A stretch of DNA of 64,000 bases from Pogona vitticeps (GCF_051106095.1 NC_135783.1:331278322-331342321), one strand, 5' to 3'; shown: positions 29,430-42,224, counted from the stretch's first letter. Numbers and translations are program-made. The notes: generated from the sequence alone by a model not told the origin.

Positions 29430-31145
29430 ATTTTCCTTCTTCTGTATATCAGTGTAGACACAGCTTTAATTCAATAGTTTGGTGTTTTAGGATCTGTTTT
29501 TTTTTTTCATAGTGTTCAGTCTGGAGCTAAACAAGGGGTTCAATGAAATCATCAAAAGAACTGCAGGCAAGATAAATCCCAGACAGATTTTTGCATGGCT
29601 CCTAGTAGGTCAATGATAGGTTAAAAAGCAATTTTTGAGGTGCTGAGACATGGATTACACAGCAAGAGGAGTATGAAAAAAAGAGATCAAGACTCTGTTT
29701 GAGAAAAGGGCCAGTTTACACCAGGCGCATCTGAAGAGTTTACGAAGCTGAGCCTTTTATTTTAAAGAGGCTTAGCATCTAATAACCACATGTGCTTTTC
29801 AATCTAAATACTGTGCTACAGTGTGGTGTAGTGAGGCCAGGGCATGCCGATTCAGAACCCAGGAACTTTCTGATTAGCAATGACTATGACCTCATCCGCC
29901 ACCCCCTTCAGGCTTCCCTGCTCCCTCGAGCTTGGCCACAATCCTCACAGGAGATGGGAAAGAAATGGTTTCTCCCAGGACCTAAGTATTGTTGCATTTG
30001 AAAAGTATGCCTGGCACTAATGGACCTACATTAGTTATGGCTAAGTATTTCATTTCCATTTGATTAGAATTTAGCAAAATTCACAACATGTAAATGTACA
30101 TAAAGGCAAAGTTGACAGATCTGGACACCCAGAAAGATAGGTAAGAGTTTTGTTTCACTGTTTCTGATGAGAATGTATGAATATTTGCAAAATATGAGTG
30201 TGGGAGAAAGCAAAACTGTTCTATTTCCCCATCCCATAATTCTCTTCTAAAAACTATTTGATGCTTCTAACAATTTCAGTGCTGACCTCCCCAACCTGGG
30301 ACCTTCTACATGTGTTGGACTACTTCTGCCATTGCTCCCGGTCAACATGACTGGGGGTGACAGTGGTTGTATCTGACAGATGCCAGGCTAACGGAGAGCT
30401 GATTTAGTCATTCTAAAGTTCCTGTTCTAAACTGGGATGGGAGAGGGTTGGAGGTGGGGAGATCCATTTCAGAACATTTAACACAAACCTGTATTCCCCA
30501 CCCCCGATGGTCTTTCTTACAACACTTGGCTGGAATCCCGCTGTCTTATCCATCATATCGATGGCCTCACCTTGGATGAATTGGGAGGAGAATGAAAAGT
30601 CACATGCGGCAGCTGCAGAGCTATCAAATGTGATTAAAAAGGCAACAGTGTGCAGAAGCCACACACGAGGGAGCAGGGAAGCCTGTGGTCTAAGTTAAGA
30701 AAGATGTGCCTAGGCACATTAAATCCAGCCCCTATAATCTCCTAGCAGTGAGGACAGCAGATTTATGTTCCCTAGCAAGCTGTGCCTGAAATAGCTAGCC
30801 AAGAGAGATCCTGGCAGGGATTTGCCATCCTTTTGGCACGTTGCCCATTGCAGACGTTTCACCATCAGGGTGCTCCTGTCCTGGCAAAGATAAGCCACGC
30901 ACTTTTAAGGGAGTGTTAAGAAATTGAAACATCTCTCTTCCCACTGGGTTTCCCCTCTGCTTGCACATGAGGCTGAGGCTAAGGCAGTGCAGGCTGCCTT
31001 CTTAGCTCTTGGTTTGTCTGCTCGGAAGCCTTCACTGAAGTTTTGGAGAACCCGATTCCCCATGCCTTCTCTTTTGCTGCTGGTATGGAGCCCAGCCTTG
31101 GGAAGTCCACCAACCTCCCAGCCAACATGCTACTGGAGGGTAAAA
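29430..31145. other. intergenic, nothing firmly recognised
   Basis: 30290-30395 has a possible degenerate relative of the 48391 repeat (TGTTGGACTACTTCTGCCAT). The rest is unassigned. Confidence 0.45.
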
Positions 31146-31925
31146 CAGGATGAAACTGCTGGATAGCTCAGTGTCACACACCCTCAGTTCCTGTTTGTTC
31201 TTCCACACAACCCAGGTTCACTTTAGGGTATGACATTTATTTCTCAACCCTTTTCCGCTGCCACCAGAGGATATATCCCTCACTCTATTACATATGACTC
31301 TTAAATCAGTGTTATTCAATAAAACAATGTTTATCTAAGAGTTTATAAGTAAATAATGTAAAGTAAATCATGGATGGTCTTATTTTATTCATTGCCAATG
31401 CTTTGGCAACATTCATATTTGCTTAGGTAGAATCATTTTAACCAAGGTATTTATTCATTTCTTTTCACTTCTAATTCTTTCCAATCATAACCATAAACCA
31501 TGTAAGATCTGTACTTTCCTTGTCTTATTCTCTATCTCACTATTACCCTACTCCAACACAAGGCAGGTCCTAACTGCCTAAACTGCTTCTCTCTAACTGA
31601 AGTCCTTAACTCTAACTCATATCCCTAACTCATCCCTAACTCAGACTCTAACTGATCTTTGACTGTCTTCCATTTCCCTTATATATCCTTCGTCCAGCCT
31701 CTTCTGTACAACCATTGGCTCCTGAATCAGGGTTCCATTGTGATGGACTGGAGTGGTTACTGACCTGTCCGTCACACTCAGTGAGCTGGAACATCAAGGC
31801 CAAAAATTAGGAGTTCAGTTATCCACTATGCCTTTTAGGAGGGGAGCCTGTTTCTGTAAATGCAGGCAAGCTGCACAGTCCCAGAGCACCCTGAGAAGAA
31901 GGGAATGGTAGCCCACAACAGGGAA
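31145..31925 (+). mobile_element. tRNA-derived SINE split by an LTR insertion
   Basis: The head CTGGATAGCTCAG (31159-31171) is interrupted, and the SINE resumes after the LTR with TGAGCTGGAACATC and later GCACAGTCCCAGAGCACCCT and GAGAAGAAGGGAATGGTA (31875-31910). Same group as 28671. Confidence 0.6.
31172..31776 (-). mobile_element. solo LTR fossil of an LTR retroelement
   Basis: 605 bp, TG..CA ends (TGTCACACAC on the left, GTCACA on the right), bounded by perfect 5-bp repeats CTCAG (31167-31171, 31777-31781). The minus strand has a CCAATGG box, a TATATAAGGG box and an AATAAA near the 3' end, in the right order for an LTR. No internal region is present. Inserted into a SINE, so younger than it. 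Family unassigned; the identical target repeats suggest moderate age. Confidence 0.75.
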
Positions 31926-31929
31926 AATT

Positions 31930-33150
31930 GGCCCTTGTCGGTCTCCCTCAACAGGTCATCTTGCAGGGTGATCAGTACTGTTTCTGTGCCATGACATGGC
32001 CTGAAAGGTCGAGGGCCTCAGTCTCCTCCAGGAGTGGCTCTACAAATCCCCTTCAAACCCATAACAAGTTGGTAGGTTCCACCCCTGCCATTAAAAAGTA
32101 TGGATTTTATACCTGCGTGCTGTGTGGCTATCAACGTTTTGACTTCAAAGGTTAGCACATGGCCAATGCTTCTTGATTATCACTTCCTACCCCTCTAAAT
32201 ACTGTACATGCTGGAAAGCCAAGACGTCTCTCAAATAAATGCTTCCAGTTTTATAAAAATCTGTCCAGGTGGTATAATGAAGCTCAGGTGCTGGTTGTTA
32301 AGAGGAAAGTGTAAGATTACTATATTTGCCAGGAGCTGTTTTGTCCACTGTAATGAGCCTATAATTGAGAACTTCCCCCTCTCTACCCACCCACTCAAGG
32401 CTCTCAAGCCAAGTTGCTCCCTTCAGCCATTTCTTACGTTTTCTCACAATCCTAAATCAAATCTTTGCAACCTGTGAACATGATCTAGGAGACACAGGCT
32501 TCAATTTCTAGAAAATCTATCTCCTGGCATGGGAGGGAAGGTTAAAGCAAACTCTGAAATTGTCCCTGGGCCATCTGTCCCCTTTATTTACAGAGCTGGC
32601 AGCTTCAGTGTAGTTAATTTGCAATCAGTACTGGGGTTTTTTTTTGTTTTGTTTTTTTACTCAGCAGCATTGATCTCACTTGCCAACAGGGTAGACCATG
32701 ACCACCAGGTGTTCCTTTGGAATTAAGCTATTTTTTCATTCTCTCCAAGGCAGGGAACACTTTCCTTAGAATATTAAGCAGGGTTAGGAAACATTTGGCT
32801 CTCTGGATGGCTTAAAATTCAACCCTGAGAAGCCAAGTCACATGGCTGATATTAAGGCATTCTGGGACTTGTAGTCCAACTCTGTATTGTATCTATAGTT
32901 GTAATGACTGTACCCCATAGCTTCAGCCAGATATAATTAACTCCACTGTAGCCTCCTTTTCACCTTAGTGATGTAACACTAATCTTTAAGTACTGAATGG
33001 TTCTACAGGCTAAATCATACCACTGATGCGTCTATTCAAATGTATAGTTAGACATTCTATATTCTGTACCAGTTGCCCTATAGGACCTCCCTACTTTTTA
33101 GATCAAGGACAATCGCCAAAGCTCTGTTGTTGTTACCTACCATCAATTCC
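31930..33150. other. intergenic, nothing firmly recognised
   Basis: 32850-32890 carries CATTCTGGGACTTGTAGTCC, a fragment of the palindromic repeat group seen at 48391. Otherwise unassigned. Confidence 0.45.
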
Positions 33151-33184
33151 CTGCCTAGCAGTGTTGTTTTGTTTGGTTTGGTTT

Positions 33185-33312
33185 TTGAAGTGAGTTCTTC
33201 AAGGAGTGGTTTACCCATGCCATCCGTCCCCTCTGAGTTCCCATGTCCAAGTGGGGTTTTGAATCCATGTCTCCCAAGTTCTAAGCTGACATTCCATCCA
33301 CAACATCAGCCA
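33185..33312 (-). mobile_element. tRNA-derived SINE fragment
   Basis: On + it reads AGGAGTGGTTTACCCATGCC .. GGGTTTTGAATCCATG .. TCTAAGCTGACATTCC, the reverse complement of body, B box and head of the local SINE groups. Confidence 0.5.
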
Positions 33313-33864
33313 TTCTCAACCTTTTTTAAAAGCCAAACCCAGAAACACAATATGAAAGAAATATAGGCTGAATCAGGATATTCTGTATTAACAGGCTTAA
33401 TTCATATGCAAGTGGGAAAGGGCCAAGAAAGTTCAAAAAAAAAATTCACATTTCTCTTTAGTAGAGAAAATGTCTTTTAAAAATGAAGTTGAATGGAGAA
33501 GCCAAGAGTATTAGATCTGTCCAGCATTAGGGGAGGGGTGTGTGTTTACTTACAATGCCAGAAATAGAAGCTCAGCTGAAGAATGCTACTGGCCTCCCAC
33601 ACAGTGAAGTGTAAAAACAAATTGACAAGGCCAGACTGGTATCTGAGCTTAAACTCCCACAGGAGTCCTCTCAAAGAGAAAACATTGTCACCCCTAAAAC
33701 CACTCAAACATGTAGCATAAGACCATAAAAGGGGACATGCTGGATCTGTTCCAGCTTTCTGTTCACACACTGTCCAATCAGTTGCCCATGGAAGTCTGCC
33801 AGCAGGACCTGAATATGATAGCTCTTCCCCCACCAATGGATATGTGGGGGTGCACTGCCTTTGA

Positions 33865-34069
33865 AGTAAGTGTCACATAGAACATCAGACTAGGAACCAG
33901 ATGACCTGGGTTCAAATCCCTGTTGAGCCATGGAAACTCACTGGGGAATGGGAAAGGTAGAGCACCTCTTGAACATCTCACATACTTCAAAAAACTCTGG
34001 CAGGGTTACCCTAAGTTGGAAGCTTCATGACGGCACATAACAACAACAACAACAACAACAACAACAACT
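33865..34069 (+). mobile_element. tRNA-derived SINE with (AAC)n tail
   Basis: Head AACATCAGACTAGGAACCAG, B box GGGTTCAAATCCC, body CATGGAAACTCACTGG, tail GGTTACCCTAAGTTGGAAGC, then CGGCACATAACAACAACAAC. The (AAC) run spans 34037-34069. Related copies at 40430 and 49850 (+) and 60105 (-). Confidence 0.75.
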
Positions 34070-34189
34070 GCCTGGTGCTAGAGGGGCTATAGCCATCCTG
34101 AGCAGTAGCCACCGATGGCTCTACCACCCATGAATGTGTCTGATCCCTTTTAAAAGCTCATTCTCCACATTATAGAGAAAGTCTTCTCA

Positions 34190-34350
34190 TAACACCGGAA
34201 CCTAGAATCATGCACTCATGTTGAATGGTGGGAGATCCAAGAAAGTTATGAGGAAGTACTTCTTCGCACATCGTGAATTAAATTGTAGAATCCACTACCA
34301 CAAGTTTTAGTGATGGCTGCCAATTTGGAGAGTTTTCAAAAGGAATTGAC
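34190..34350 (+). mobile_element. CR1-like LINE 3' fragment
   Basis: Includes AAGTACTTCTTCGCACATCG, AATCCACTACCACAAG and GTGATGGCTGCCAATTTGGA, typical of CR1-group 3' UTRs. Confidence 0.55.
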
Positions 34351-34354
34351 TACT

Positions 34355-35470
34355 GTACCTCCTTCAAGTTTTTCTTCACATTTTTTTCTAAGCAGAAGAG
34401 CCCCAGACTTAACTTTTCCTCATAAACTAGAACCCATCCTGGATGGTGATGCTTCTTTACCTGCGGTGGTAGGTCAGCATTTGCTTGCAAACAAATATCC
34501 AGTTTAAATGATCTACTTGCTAAAAACAGCTGTCTACACAGCTAAGGTATGGGTAGAAACCTTCTTCATTCCAAGGCTCGTACTATGTTCACTTCATGGG
34601 TTGCACTTGCAAACAACCTATGCTGCCAAAAATTGGTACTTCTCACACAGTGTTATCTCCCTAAGGTTCATAATAATCCTGAAATGTCTTTAAAGTTTCT
34701 TCAGTGATTTTGAAACAGTATTTATTCTGTCTGTTAAGAAAAACTCCTCATCTTTTACTGACCTGGTATAGAGGCTGGCGGCAGCTCTCACAATTTCTTA
34801 ATAAGCCGACAGAATTGATGCAACCAAACACATTTGGAAGGGTGTCATCTCCTGCTATTTTATTGCTTATTGGACTCTCATGGCATGATGAAATCTGGAG
34901 ATAAAAGGTGGACATTGCTGCCACCCCACCAAGAAATGCTCAACACATTTCATTCTATCTGTTACTCCCTGTTATTTAATACTTGCTATTGGGCGTAATA
35001 TTACCTGTTCAACTAGAGTTTTACTTAGATTGTGACTGTTAAGCTTGGCTATCTTCCAGTTGGGAGTTTTGTTTTGCTGCACTGAGTGTTTACAACTCTG
35101 GGACTGTGCCCAATAGCACCTTAAGAAAATTAAACAGGTGAGTCATGTCTAGAAGTCTATAACTGATTATTACTGCAAGAACAGACCTTTTGTCATACTA
35201 AGGTTTTAACAAAGAATTATTTGGGCCCTGGTGACAGTTGGAAACTATGGAGATAGAGGAAAATGGAAAGACCCAGGAATTTACAGAAAAATGACAATGC
35301 ACTGCTACCAAATATCAAACATAGAAGACAGGATAAATATTTTTCACCATCTGCATACAAACTTAGTTCTGGAGAACTCATTATACCAACCAAAAATCTA
35401 TTTAACCCACTATATCTTGCAATAGATTTACAGACTCCAATTGCTGCTTAGGGACCTGACAAGATAAGAT
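34355..35470. other. intergenic, nothing recognised
   Basis: No supported gene or repeat. Confidence 0.5.
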
Positions 35471-35477
35471 CAGCAAG

Positions 35478-35685
35478 ACTTATAGGGACCCTTTCCAGGG
35501 TTTTCCAGGTAGAGAATACTCAGAAGTGGTTTACCATTCCCTTCTTCTAGGGACGCCCTGAGACTGTGCAGCTTGTCCAAGGTCACACATGCTGGCTCCA
35601 CTCATATGGGGCACAGTGGGGAATTGAACCCCCAACATCTAGCTCTGCAGCCAGTTATCTAAATCAATGAGCTGTAAGAAGAGTA
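35478..35685 (-). mobile_element. tRNA-derived SINE
   Basis: On + it reads CCAGGGTTTTCCAGGTAGAG, AGAAGTGGTTTACCATTCCC and GGGGAATTGAACCCCCAACA (B box complement). Reverse complement of the group at 28671. Confidence 0.7.
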
Positions 35686-35689
35686 ATTC

Positions 35690-37355
35690 AGAGCCCTATA
35701 ACAATATAAAAGCAGAGAAAGATCCCATGCAAATGAATAACCTGAGACTGCAGCCATATAATATTATTGTTCATATATACTCTTACAGAATTTTGATTCC
35801 CAACTCAGGATCTATATTTGGGTTTAACCACCACCTGAAGTAAATGTTGGGCTCTGTGTTAGGCAATATAGATCCAAAATAAGTGAAGAGGATTTCTAAA
35901 AATGCACAATACCTGAGAACTCGCCTGACATTTAACACCCAAAGGTTTCGTTCCATAATGGGGAAAATGAAAACATACTGTACTTAGAGCTGCTAAAGTA
36001 TGGAGAGGGAAAAGATTATGGTACAAATTTGGTTGCTACCTCTGTCCTCGTATCGACTCCAAAACCACCATTACAGAACCTAGTGGCACAATCACCCACT
36101 GCATCAGAGGCTCATTCATTTTCTCATCTTCCCATGTAATGCGTGCCGTTTTAGCGATGCCCTTCTGCATTTTACACAGCACAAAGAGGGTTTTGTCCAT
36201 GGAAAAGAATAAACCGGCCCAAACCTAGCATCAGAAAAGGCAGCCTTTAAAATGACAGTTTAAAAACTTAAAAACTCTTTAAAGAAGAATAAAACTGATT
36301 CAACAGAAACACTCTTCCATTTTGTGATGAAGTTTTAAATTTTAATGTCTTCGTGTGAGGAGAGCCACAAGACAGTTAAGGAACAAAAAGAAGAAAAGAA
36401 ACCCAAAATACCGAAAACAAAAACCCCAGACCCTGTAAATTACATGTATTTTAACACAAAACATTTTGAAAGATCATTTTTGTCCTTGTTTTACTTATTC
36501 CGTAACTAGGCGAAGACGATTCAGACACAAGTTCCCTTCACTTCAAAAGCTTGCCTTTGTTGGGGGTGGGTCCGATTACCATATGCTGTATTGTTTTCAG
36601 ACATCCCCCAAGACACAACTCAAACTCCCACATATGCCACCAGACCCTTTTGCCTAATGTGTCCTGCATGCCATCTCAAGGATACACCCTCAGTTTCTCA
36701 TTATACTAAGTAAACCCAAAGGAATCCATCACGGAGCTCATGCATTCGCTCATGTTTGCTGCACTAGCTCCTATGCATTAGCTTGTTTATTTATAGAGCT
36801 CCAGCATTGTACCCAAGCAATTAAATTTGTACTAGTCATATTTGTTTCAAATGGTTGAGTGGAAAACCCCGAGGCTTTTGAAGACATCCTGGAAATTCTG
36901 AAATGTGTTGAGCACAAGGAAGCCCCTTCAGCTCTTTGAAACTTGTTTTTGTTCAGGTATTCAATATGGCATTAGTTCTGGTATATGAACCCCCATATAT
37001 ATAAACCTTCAGTTTTAAGAAAGAAAGAACCCCCTTCCCTGAGGATCACATTATTATGTATTAGTTATACTTACAACCCATATTTGTTCCAGCGAGCTCA
37101 AGACAAGGCATGGGGCTTTTCTCTGTCATTTATTCTCACAATGCTGTGAGCTGGGTGAGGCTACGAGGGAGTCACTGATCCAAGGTCACCTTCATGACTC
37201 AACATGGGTGCAGAAGCAAGATTTCCCATGTCCTACTTTAACTCACAAGGATGTCATACAAAGACTGTGAGGAAATTGGATGGGATATGTTGTTCCTCTC
37301 CAGTCTTTTACAGGGGGTGTTTATCTGCATGAGAAAGAAAATGGATTTTGCCCTG
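35690..37355. other. intergenic, largely unassigned
   Basis: 36040-36240 is slightly distinct, with CGTATCGACTCCAAAACCAC and CCATGTAATGCGTGCCG, and looks like a degenerate dispersed repeat, but I cannot name it. Confidence 0.4.
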
Positions 37356-37371
37356 CTCCAGACCACTTCAA

Positions 37372-37727
37372 ATAGGGACGTGGTGCTGCTGCGGGCTAAT
37401 CCACAGAAGCCTTTGTGTGCTGCAGGGTCAGAAGACCAGCAGTCGTAAGATCAAATCCACGCGATGGAGTGAGCTCCCGTCGCTTTGTCCCAGCTCCCGC
37501 CAACCTAGCGGTTCAAAAGCATGCAAATGCAAGTAGATAAATAGGGACCACCTTGGTGGGAAGGTAACAGCATTCCGTGTCTAAGTCGCACCGGCCATGT
37601 GACCACGGAAGATTGTCTTCAGACAAAACGCTGGCTCTATGGCTTGGAAACGGGGATGAGCACCGCCCCCTAGAGTCGAACACGACTGGACAAATATTGT
37701 CAAGAGGAACCTTTACCTTTACCTTTT
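37372..37727 (+). mobile_element. Sauria SINE with perfect target duplication
   Basis: 356 bp flanked by identical 12-bp repeats AGACCACTTCAA (37360-37371 and 37728-37739). Same body blocks as the copy at 24789 (GTGAGCTCCCGTCGCTTTGT, CCAACCTAGCGGTTCAAAAG, GGATGAGCACCGCCCCCTAG) and the BovB-like tail GTCGAACACGACTGGAC, ending ACCTTTACCTTTACC. Confidence 0.92.
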
Positions 37728-37744
37728 AGACCACTTCAAGGATG

Positions 37745-38255
37745 TGCCAGGCAGAATCTAAACACTGCATTCCATCCCTAATTGCTTGTCAGCAGAGGCT
37801 CTCATGAAAACTGAAAGGATGGGTTGAAAGAAGTTACACTTTGGGGGTGGACTCGAACCTGATTGGAGAACACCACGAAGAGGGGAACGTGGATTTAAGA
37901 TCTAGCAAGTAGTTAGGTTTCTTAAAATCTTCAAATGCTGATGTTTTTTGGTATAGCTAGATATCCTTTGATCTGTATGCCTGCAGATGATGGATTAGGC
38001 CTAGAAACATTTTTGCAGAGGCTTTGACTACATAACAAGAAAATAGTTTGAGTGAAAAATAGTAGCTTTTCTTATTTTATGGAGTTTACTTTTATGTAGA
38101 GCTGACTTGATTATCTGAATATGAATTGCTTGATGATTTTGCATTGCTTTGAAGCTGTATCTTTTATATATATATTTTATAATTTTATAATTGTAATAAA
38201 CGTTTTAATATTTTACCAAGGTGTGATTCTTGGTGGGAAAGGGTGAGTGCCAAAA
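37745..38255. other. intergenic, nothing recognised
   Basis: No supported gene or repeat. Confidence 0.5.
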
Positions 38256-38269
38256 GAAGGTGCCTTGGC

Positions 38270-38345
38270 CAGAATACTGTTGTAAGCCACCTAGAGTGGT
38301 CAATATGACCAGATAGGCGGGGTATAAATGGAATAAATAACTAAA

Positions 38346-38412
<67 letters not shown>

Positions 38413-38414
38413 AT
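38270..38414 (+). mobile_element. L2-like LINE 3' terminus with tetranucleotide tail
   Basis: TGTAAGCCACCTAGAGTGGT .. AGATAGGCGGGGTATAAATG followed by (AACT)n and (AAAT)n to 38414. The typical tail of the CR1/L2 group; the same end is inverted at 45962. Confidence 0.65.
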
Positions 38415-38419
38415 ACTAT

Positions 38420-39265
38420 GCTTGCTAATTCTGTTATTTGGGTGATCTACCTTGTCTGGTTGATGTGCTAGTCAAAACCAGGAGAGTTTCTGTCCCAGGA
38501 AAAGGTGACAAGTAAAAAGCTAGGTTCAGAAGTTCACCCATAGTTGCTGATTTATGCACCCACTAGGTTTTACCCAGCCTGGTTTCAGAGGATGGTGGAA
38601 GGTAGTAACTAGAGTGGCTCCTTGGCCTAGTGGAATATCCTTTAGGGGGAATTCCTTACACCAACATTCTCTCCATAATAATACTGCTGAAAACTTATAT
38701 CCATGGGTTCTTGTATTTGCAAAATACCAGCTGGGGCACAAGGAGAATGACTCCACACTATATTCAGATGATATTTACTGGTGCTCAGTTCAAGCCCACT
38801 GTAGCTGTTTCACAGAGAGCATATGTGTAAGCCTCAGCCATTGGGAAGACCTGTGTTTGCTCACCAGAAAGCCAACTGTTTGTTAGCTTTCTGTTGTGTG
38901 GGTGTTTAGGAACAGGTTGCTGTCCAAGCTGTTCAATGCTGGAGGCTGGCTGACTGTAGCAGCACGACCTTCACCAACTTTTTCAGAAGACCAAGGCCTG
39001 GAGGATACATACAGATCCTTTCCAACCAATTATCTGTCAACACCACCCACACACTTATACAGAGTCAGAACCATCACATGCTTTCATCCTCTCTCCTTTC
39101 CCCCTACATAATCTTTCTTTTCTTCTTCTTTCCTGACAGAATTCTTACAATAACAAGGAAAAAGTCCACCACATTCTGCTGTTATGTAATTACCAGCAGC
39201 AACAACGTGGTGCTAGTGACTTTCAGCCTAATATTTTTCCTTTAAAACATTGTATTTCCATATTA
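38420..39265. other. intergenic, nothing recognised
   Basis: No supported gene or repeat. Confidence 0.5.
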
Positions 39266-39274
39266 GCCAGTTAG

Positions 39275-39455
39275 ACCCATCTTGCAATAAGCTCAAAGTG
39301 GCACGCACAAATCCTTCCCCTCTCGCTTATGCTCACAAGAGAAGCCAGGCCGAGACAGACCATTTCAGTGGATTTCATGGCTCCATAAGGACTAAAACCG
39401 AGATCTCTGAGTTCCAAATCTAGTAGTGCTACCACTACACCACACTGGCTATTGA
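39275..39455 (-). mobile_element. SINE-like fragment (MIR/tRNA type)
   Basis: On + it ends GTAGTGCTACCACTACACCA, the reverse complement of a tRNA-like head (TGGTGTAGTGGTAGCACTAC), with a degenerate B box before it and body CTCAAAGTGGCACGC. Confidence 0.5.
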
Positions 39456-39785
39456 GCCTCTCTTTGACTTTCTCTTTGAGAATCTTCTTTCAGCTTATAA
39501 AGCAAAAAAAAAGTGGTTTGCTGTATCTTGGCTTTCAGATGACAGAAGAAAAGGGACAACTGATATGGTTTATCTAGATCAATGGAGGTTTCTCTGCTCC
39601 TTTCCCGTATGTTAATACTTACCAGTTTTCACATGCTTCCAAATGTTCAGTGCAGTTCCTGTGCATCAGCTTATTTATTTGTAGCATATATATATCCTTG
39701 CTCTATAGCGGGAAAAGTTCTTATAACAGGTTTACATATCACTAAAAAAAAATACAAGACAGTTTTTGCTCTCAGGCTTATACTA

Positions 39786-39825
<40 letters not shown>

Positions 39826-40427
39826 ACACAAAAAGAAAAAGAGATAGGGAAAGAAAAGAAAAACAGGAAAAACTCAGTCTCTGGCTCTTATTGTCATGAA
39901 GCTCTTCAGCCTGATGGAATGGTTACAGGGCAGGCTATATCAAGCTATAATCTTTACAAGTCTTGCAATTGAAAACAATGTTGTTACCCAAAGAGAACCA
40001 ACCTCGTTGTGCCATATGCTCAAGTAATCTGTGTCGAACCAAAACATAATGGGAATCTATTTTATTCGGTATGCATTTATTTTAGCGTGAATCTTTGGTC
40101 TGAAATTTTTATCCCACTTTTCTAACAGAGATTCAAAGCAGCTTGACAATAACAAGTGCAAATATCAGTTCCTCTTAACATTGAAACCCTGTCCACTTTC
40201 ATATTGATGATCAAGGTGTATTCTTTTATCTTCCTCAGACATTTCTCACTTCAGTAACACTTCCTCACACTTTCACTTGCTATTTTTTTCTTTTTGAGTG
40301 TCTTCAAAACCAGGTCCCTTTAGGCAGTTGCAAGCAGCGCTACCTGTTACTTGAGACTAACTTGTCCAAATTCTAAGCTCCATTCATTTCACTGGAATTT
40401 AATTTGACATAAATATCTTTAGAGACA

Positions 40428-40600
40428 GGCAATATGGTGTAGTGAACAGGATGTTGAACTAGGACTCAGAAAACCCTGGGTTCAAATCCCCACTAGGTCA
40501 TGAAAAATCACACGTTGTTCAGGGAGTACAACCACTCCCTGAACAACCCACATACCTTGAAAATGATGTTAGAGTTTACAGCACACAACAATAACAAGTC
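40428..40600 (+). mobile_element. tRNA-derived SINE
   Basis: Head TGGTGTAGTGAACAGGATGT with TGAACTAGGACTCAG, B box GGGTTCAAATCCCC, tail GAGTTTACAGCACACAACAA. Same group as 33865. Confidence 0.72.
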
Positions 40601-40674
40601 TCCTGTTAGTATCTCCTTAGCTCTCCATTTTTCAAAGATTATGCTGCAGTGCCTCTGTAGTTTTAGCCTTCCCT

Positions 40675-40800
40675 AGCACACCAACGTTTTGGACAACAGC
40701 TCCCATCATCTGGTAGACATGGCCAGTGCTCAGGGAAAATGGGAACGGTAGATCAAAACTCTGGGAAGTGCCCAGTTGTACAAGTCTACAGCTGTGGTCT
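40675..40800. repeat. degenerate palindromic MITE-like repeat
   Basis: GGACAACAGCTCCCATCATC and the inverted AAACTCTGGGAAGTG suggest the same group as 48391. Weak. Confidence 0.35.
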
Positions 40801-40804
40801 TTCC

Positions 40805-41570
40805 ACAATACAAGGATGTCTGAATGTTATGTAAAAAGCTAGAATAAATTGGGCAGCATATGTTCAGAATATATGCAGTATTAAAGAAGTCATGCCTGGG
40901 ATACTTTAAATCAGAGGTGAAATTACTGTTGAATCAGAGTTCCCTTTTTCCCCCCTGATGAAACCTGATTTTTTAATATAGATATTTATAAAATTTTATC
41001 TAACGTTAAGGTTGATTGCTTTCCTTTGATGCAAATGTCAATACATTGGGGCAGCAGGCAACATCTCAATGATTAGTCTCAAAGAAAATAGCAACAGAAC
41101 TCCTGAGTAATTTTCAGCTTGAATAGTCACTACAAAAATTGCTCCAAATGGGGAATAAATAAGAGCTCTTTGGATTCCCTCTGAATACAAACTTTAGTGC
41201 TCTGTCATATTTCCAATGCTGAGAATTACACTGAAAATAGGATAGCAGAAGAACAAATAAAACTACTGTTTTGGGAATGTGGTTTTTTTTTTTTTAAAGC
41301 TTGTGTAGTTAATTGGTCTATTAAATCCCTCTATTCCACTAGTAATCTCAGCAGTTCAAGACAGAGCAGATCTTGGACTACTTTTATAATACAATTATTT
41401 ATTAGTATAGTTCTAAAGCCCAAACAGATCTCCTGTTAAGGAAATTCCCATAATTATAAAAGTAATTAAATGTTACAGTTATATTGTAAAAAGAGCAATG
41501 TTGCCCCTAGTTATGTTACAGTTGCAATGTCATTGTTATATTTTAGTCATTTGGAAAAGAAATTAGGCAC
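40805..41570. other. intergenic, nothing recognised
   Basis: AT-rich. No supported gene or repeat. Confidence 0.5.
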
Positions 41571-41577
41571 AAGTAAC

Positions 41578-41760
41578 TTGTTGTTGTTTAGTCAGTAAGT
41601 CATGTCCAACTCTTCATGACCCCATGGACCAGAGCATGCCAGGCCCTCCTGTCTTCCACTGCCTCCCAGAGTTGGGTCAAATTCATGTTGGTTGCTTCGA
41701 TGACACTGTCCAACCATCTTGTCCTCTGTTGTCCCCTTCTCCTCATAACTAATTGCTTCC
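41578..41760 (-). mobile_element. BovB LINE 3' end
   Basis: On + it reads TTGTTGTTTAGTCAGTAAGT, ATGACCCCATGGACCAGAGC and TGTCTTCCACTGCCTCCCAG, the reverse complement of the BovB 3' end at 26900-26999. Short 5'-truncated copy. Confidence 0.88.
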
Positions 41761-42224
41761 AGACTTTGAGCCAAAGACTTCCTCATGGGATAGATCTCTC
41801 AGCAGAAGGGGCAGAAAATGATTCCCTTGCTCATCATGATATTTTGTAGTAGATACACCTGTGTATACATTTTGTAAATTATTCCTTCTTCATTCATTCT
41901 GGGTTTCCTTTAACACGTTTGAGGCAGTATACAAGACTCTTCCCTTTCTGCCTCCATTTATCCTCACAAGTTCAACATGGGAGATACCTTAGGCTGTGGA
42001 TAGGCCCCAGATTGTCCTTTGTGAAGTTAGCTGTGGGGTCTATATTTTCTCTTTGGTAGGTTAGCATGAGGAAAAGAGTCTGTTCAAATGTGATCCTGTG
42101 GAGACGTTCCACCTCACTCACTGGCCATTCATGTTTGCTTATCCAGGGAGGCTTTTGGAGCTGAATTAGTGATAGTCCTGCTCGGGTGTTAAGTTCATCA
42201 GGAGAGGCCTTTCTCTCAGTCCCA

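Noticed and set aside
33073-33366. 97-codon open frame
   Set aside because: Lies over an inverted tRNA SINE fragment and has no domain.
36040-36240. Possible minus-strand coding piece (MDKTLFVLCKMQKG-like)
   Set aside because: Short, no family recognised, cannot separate from a degenerate repeat.
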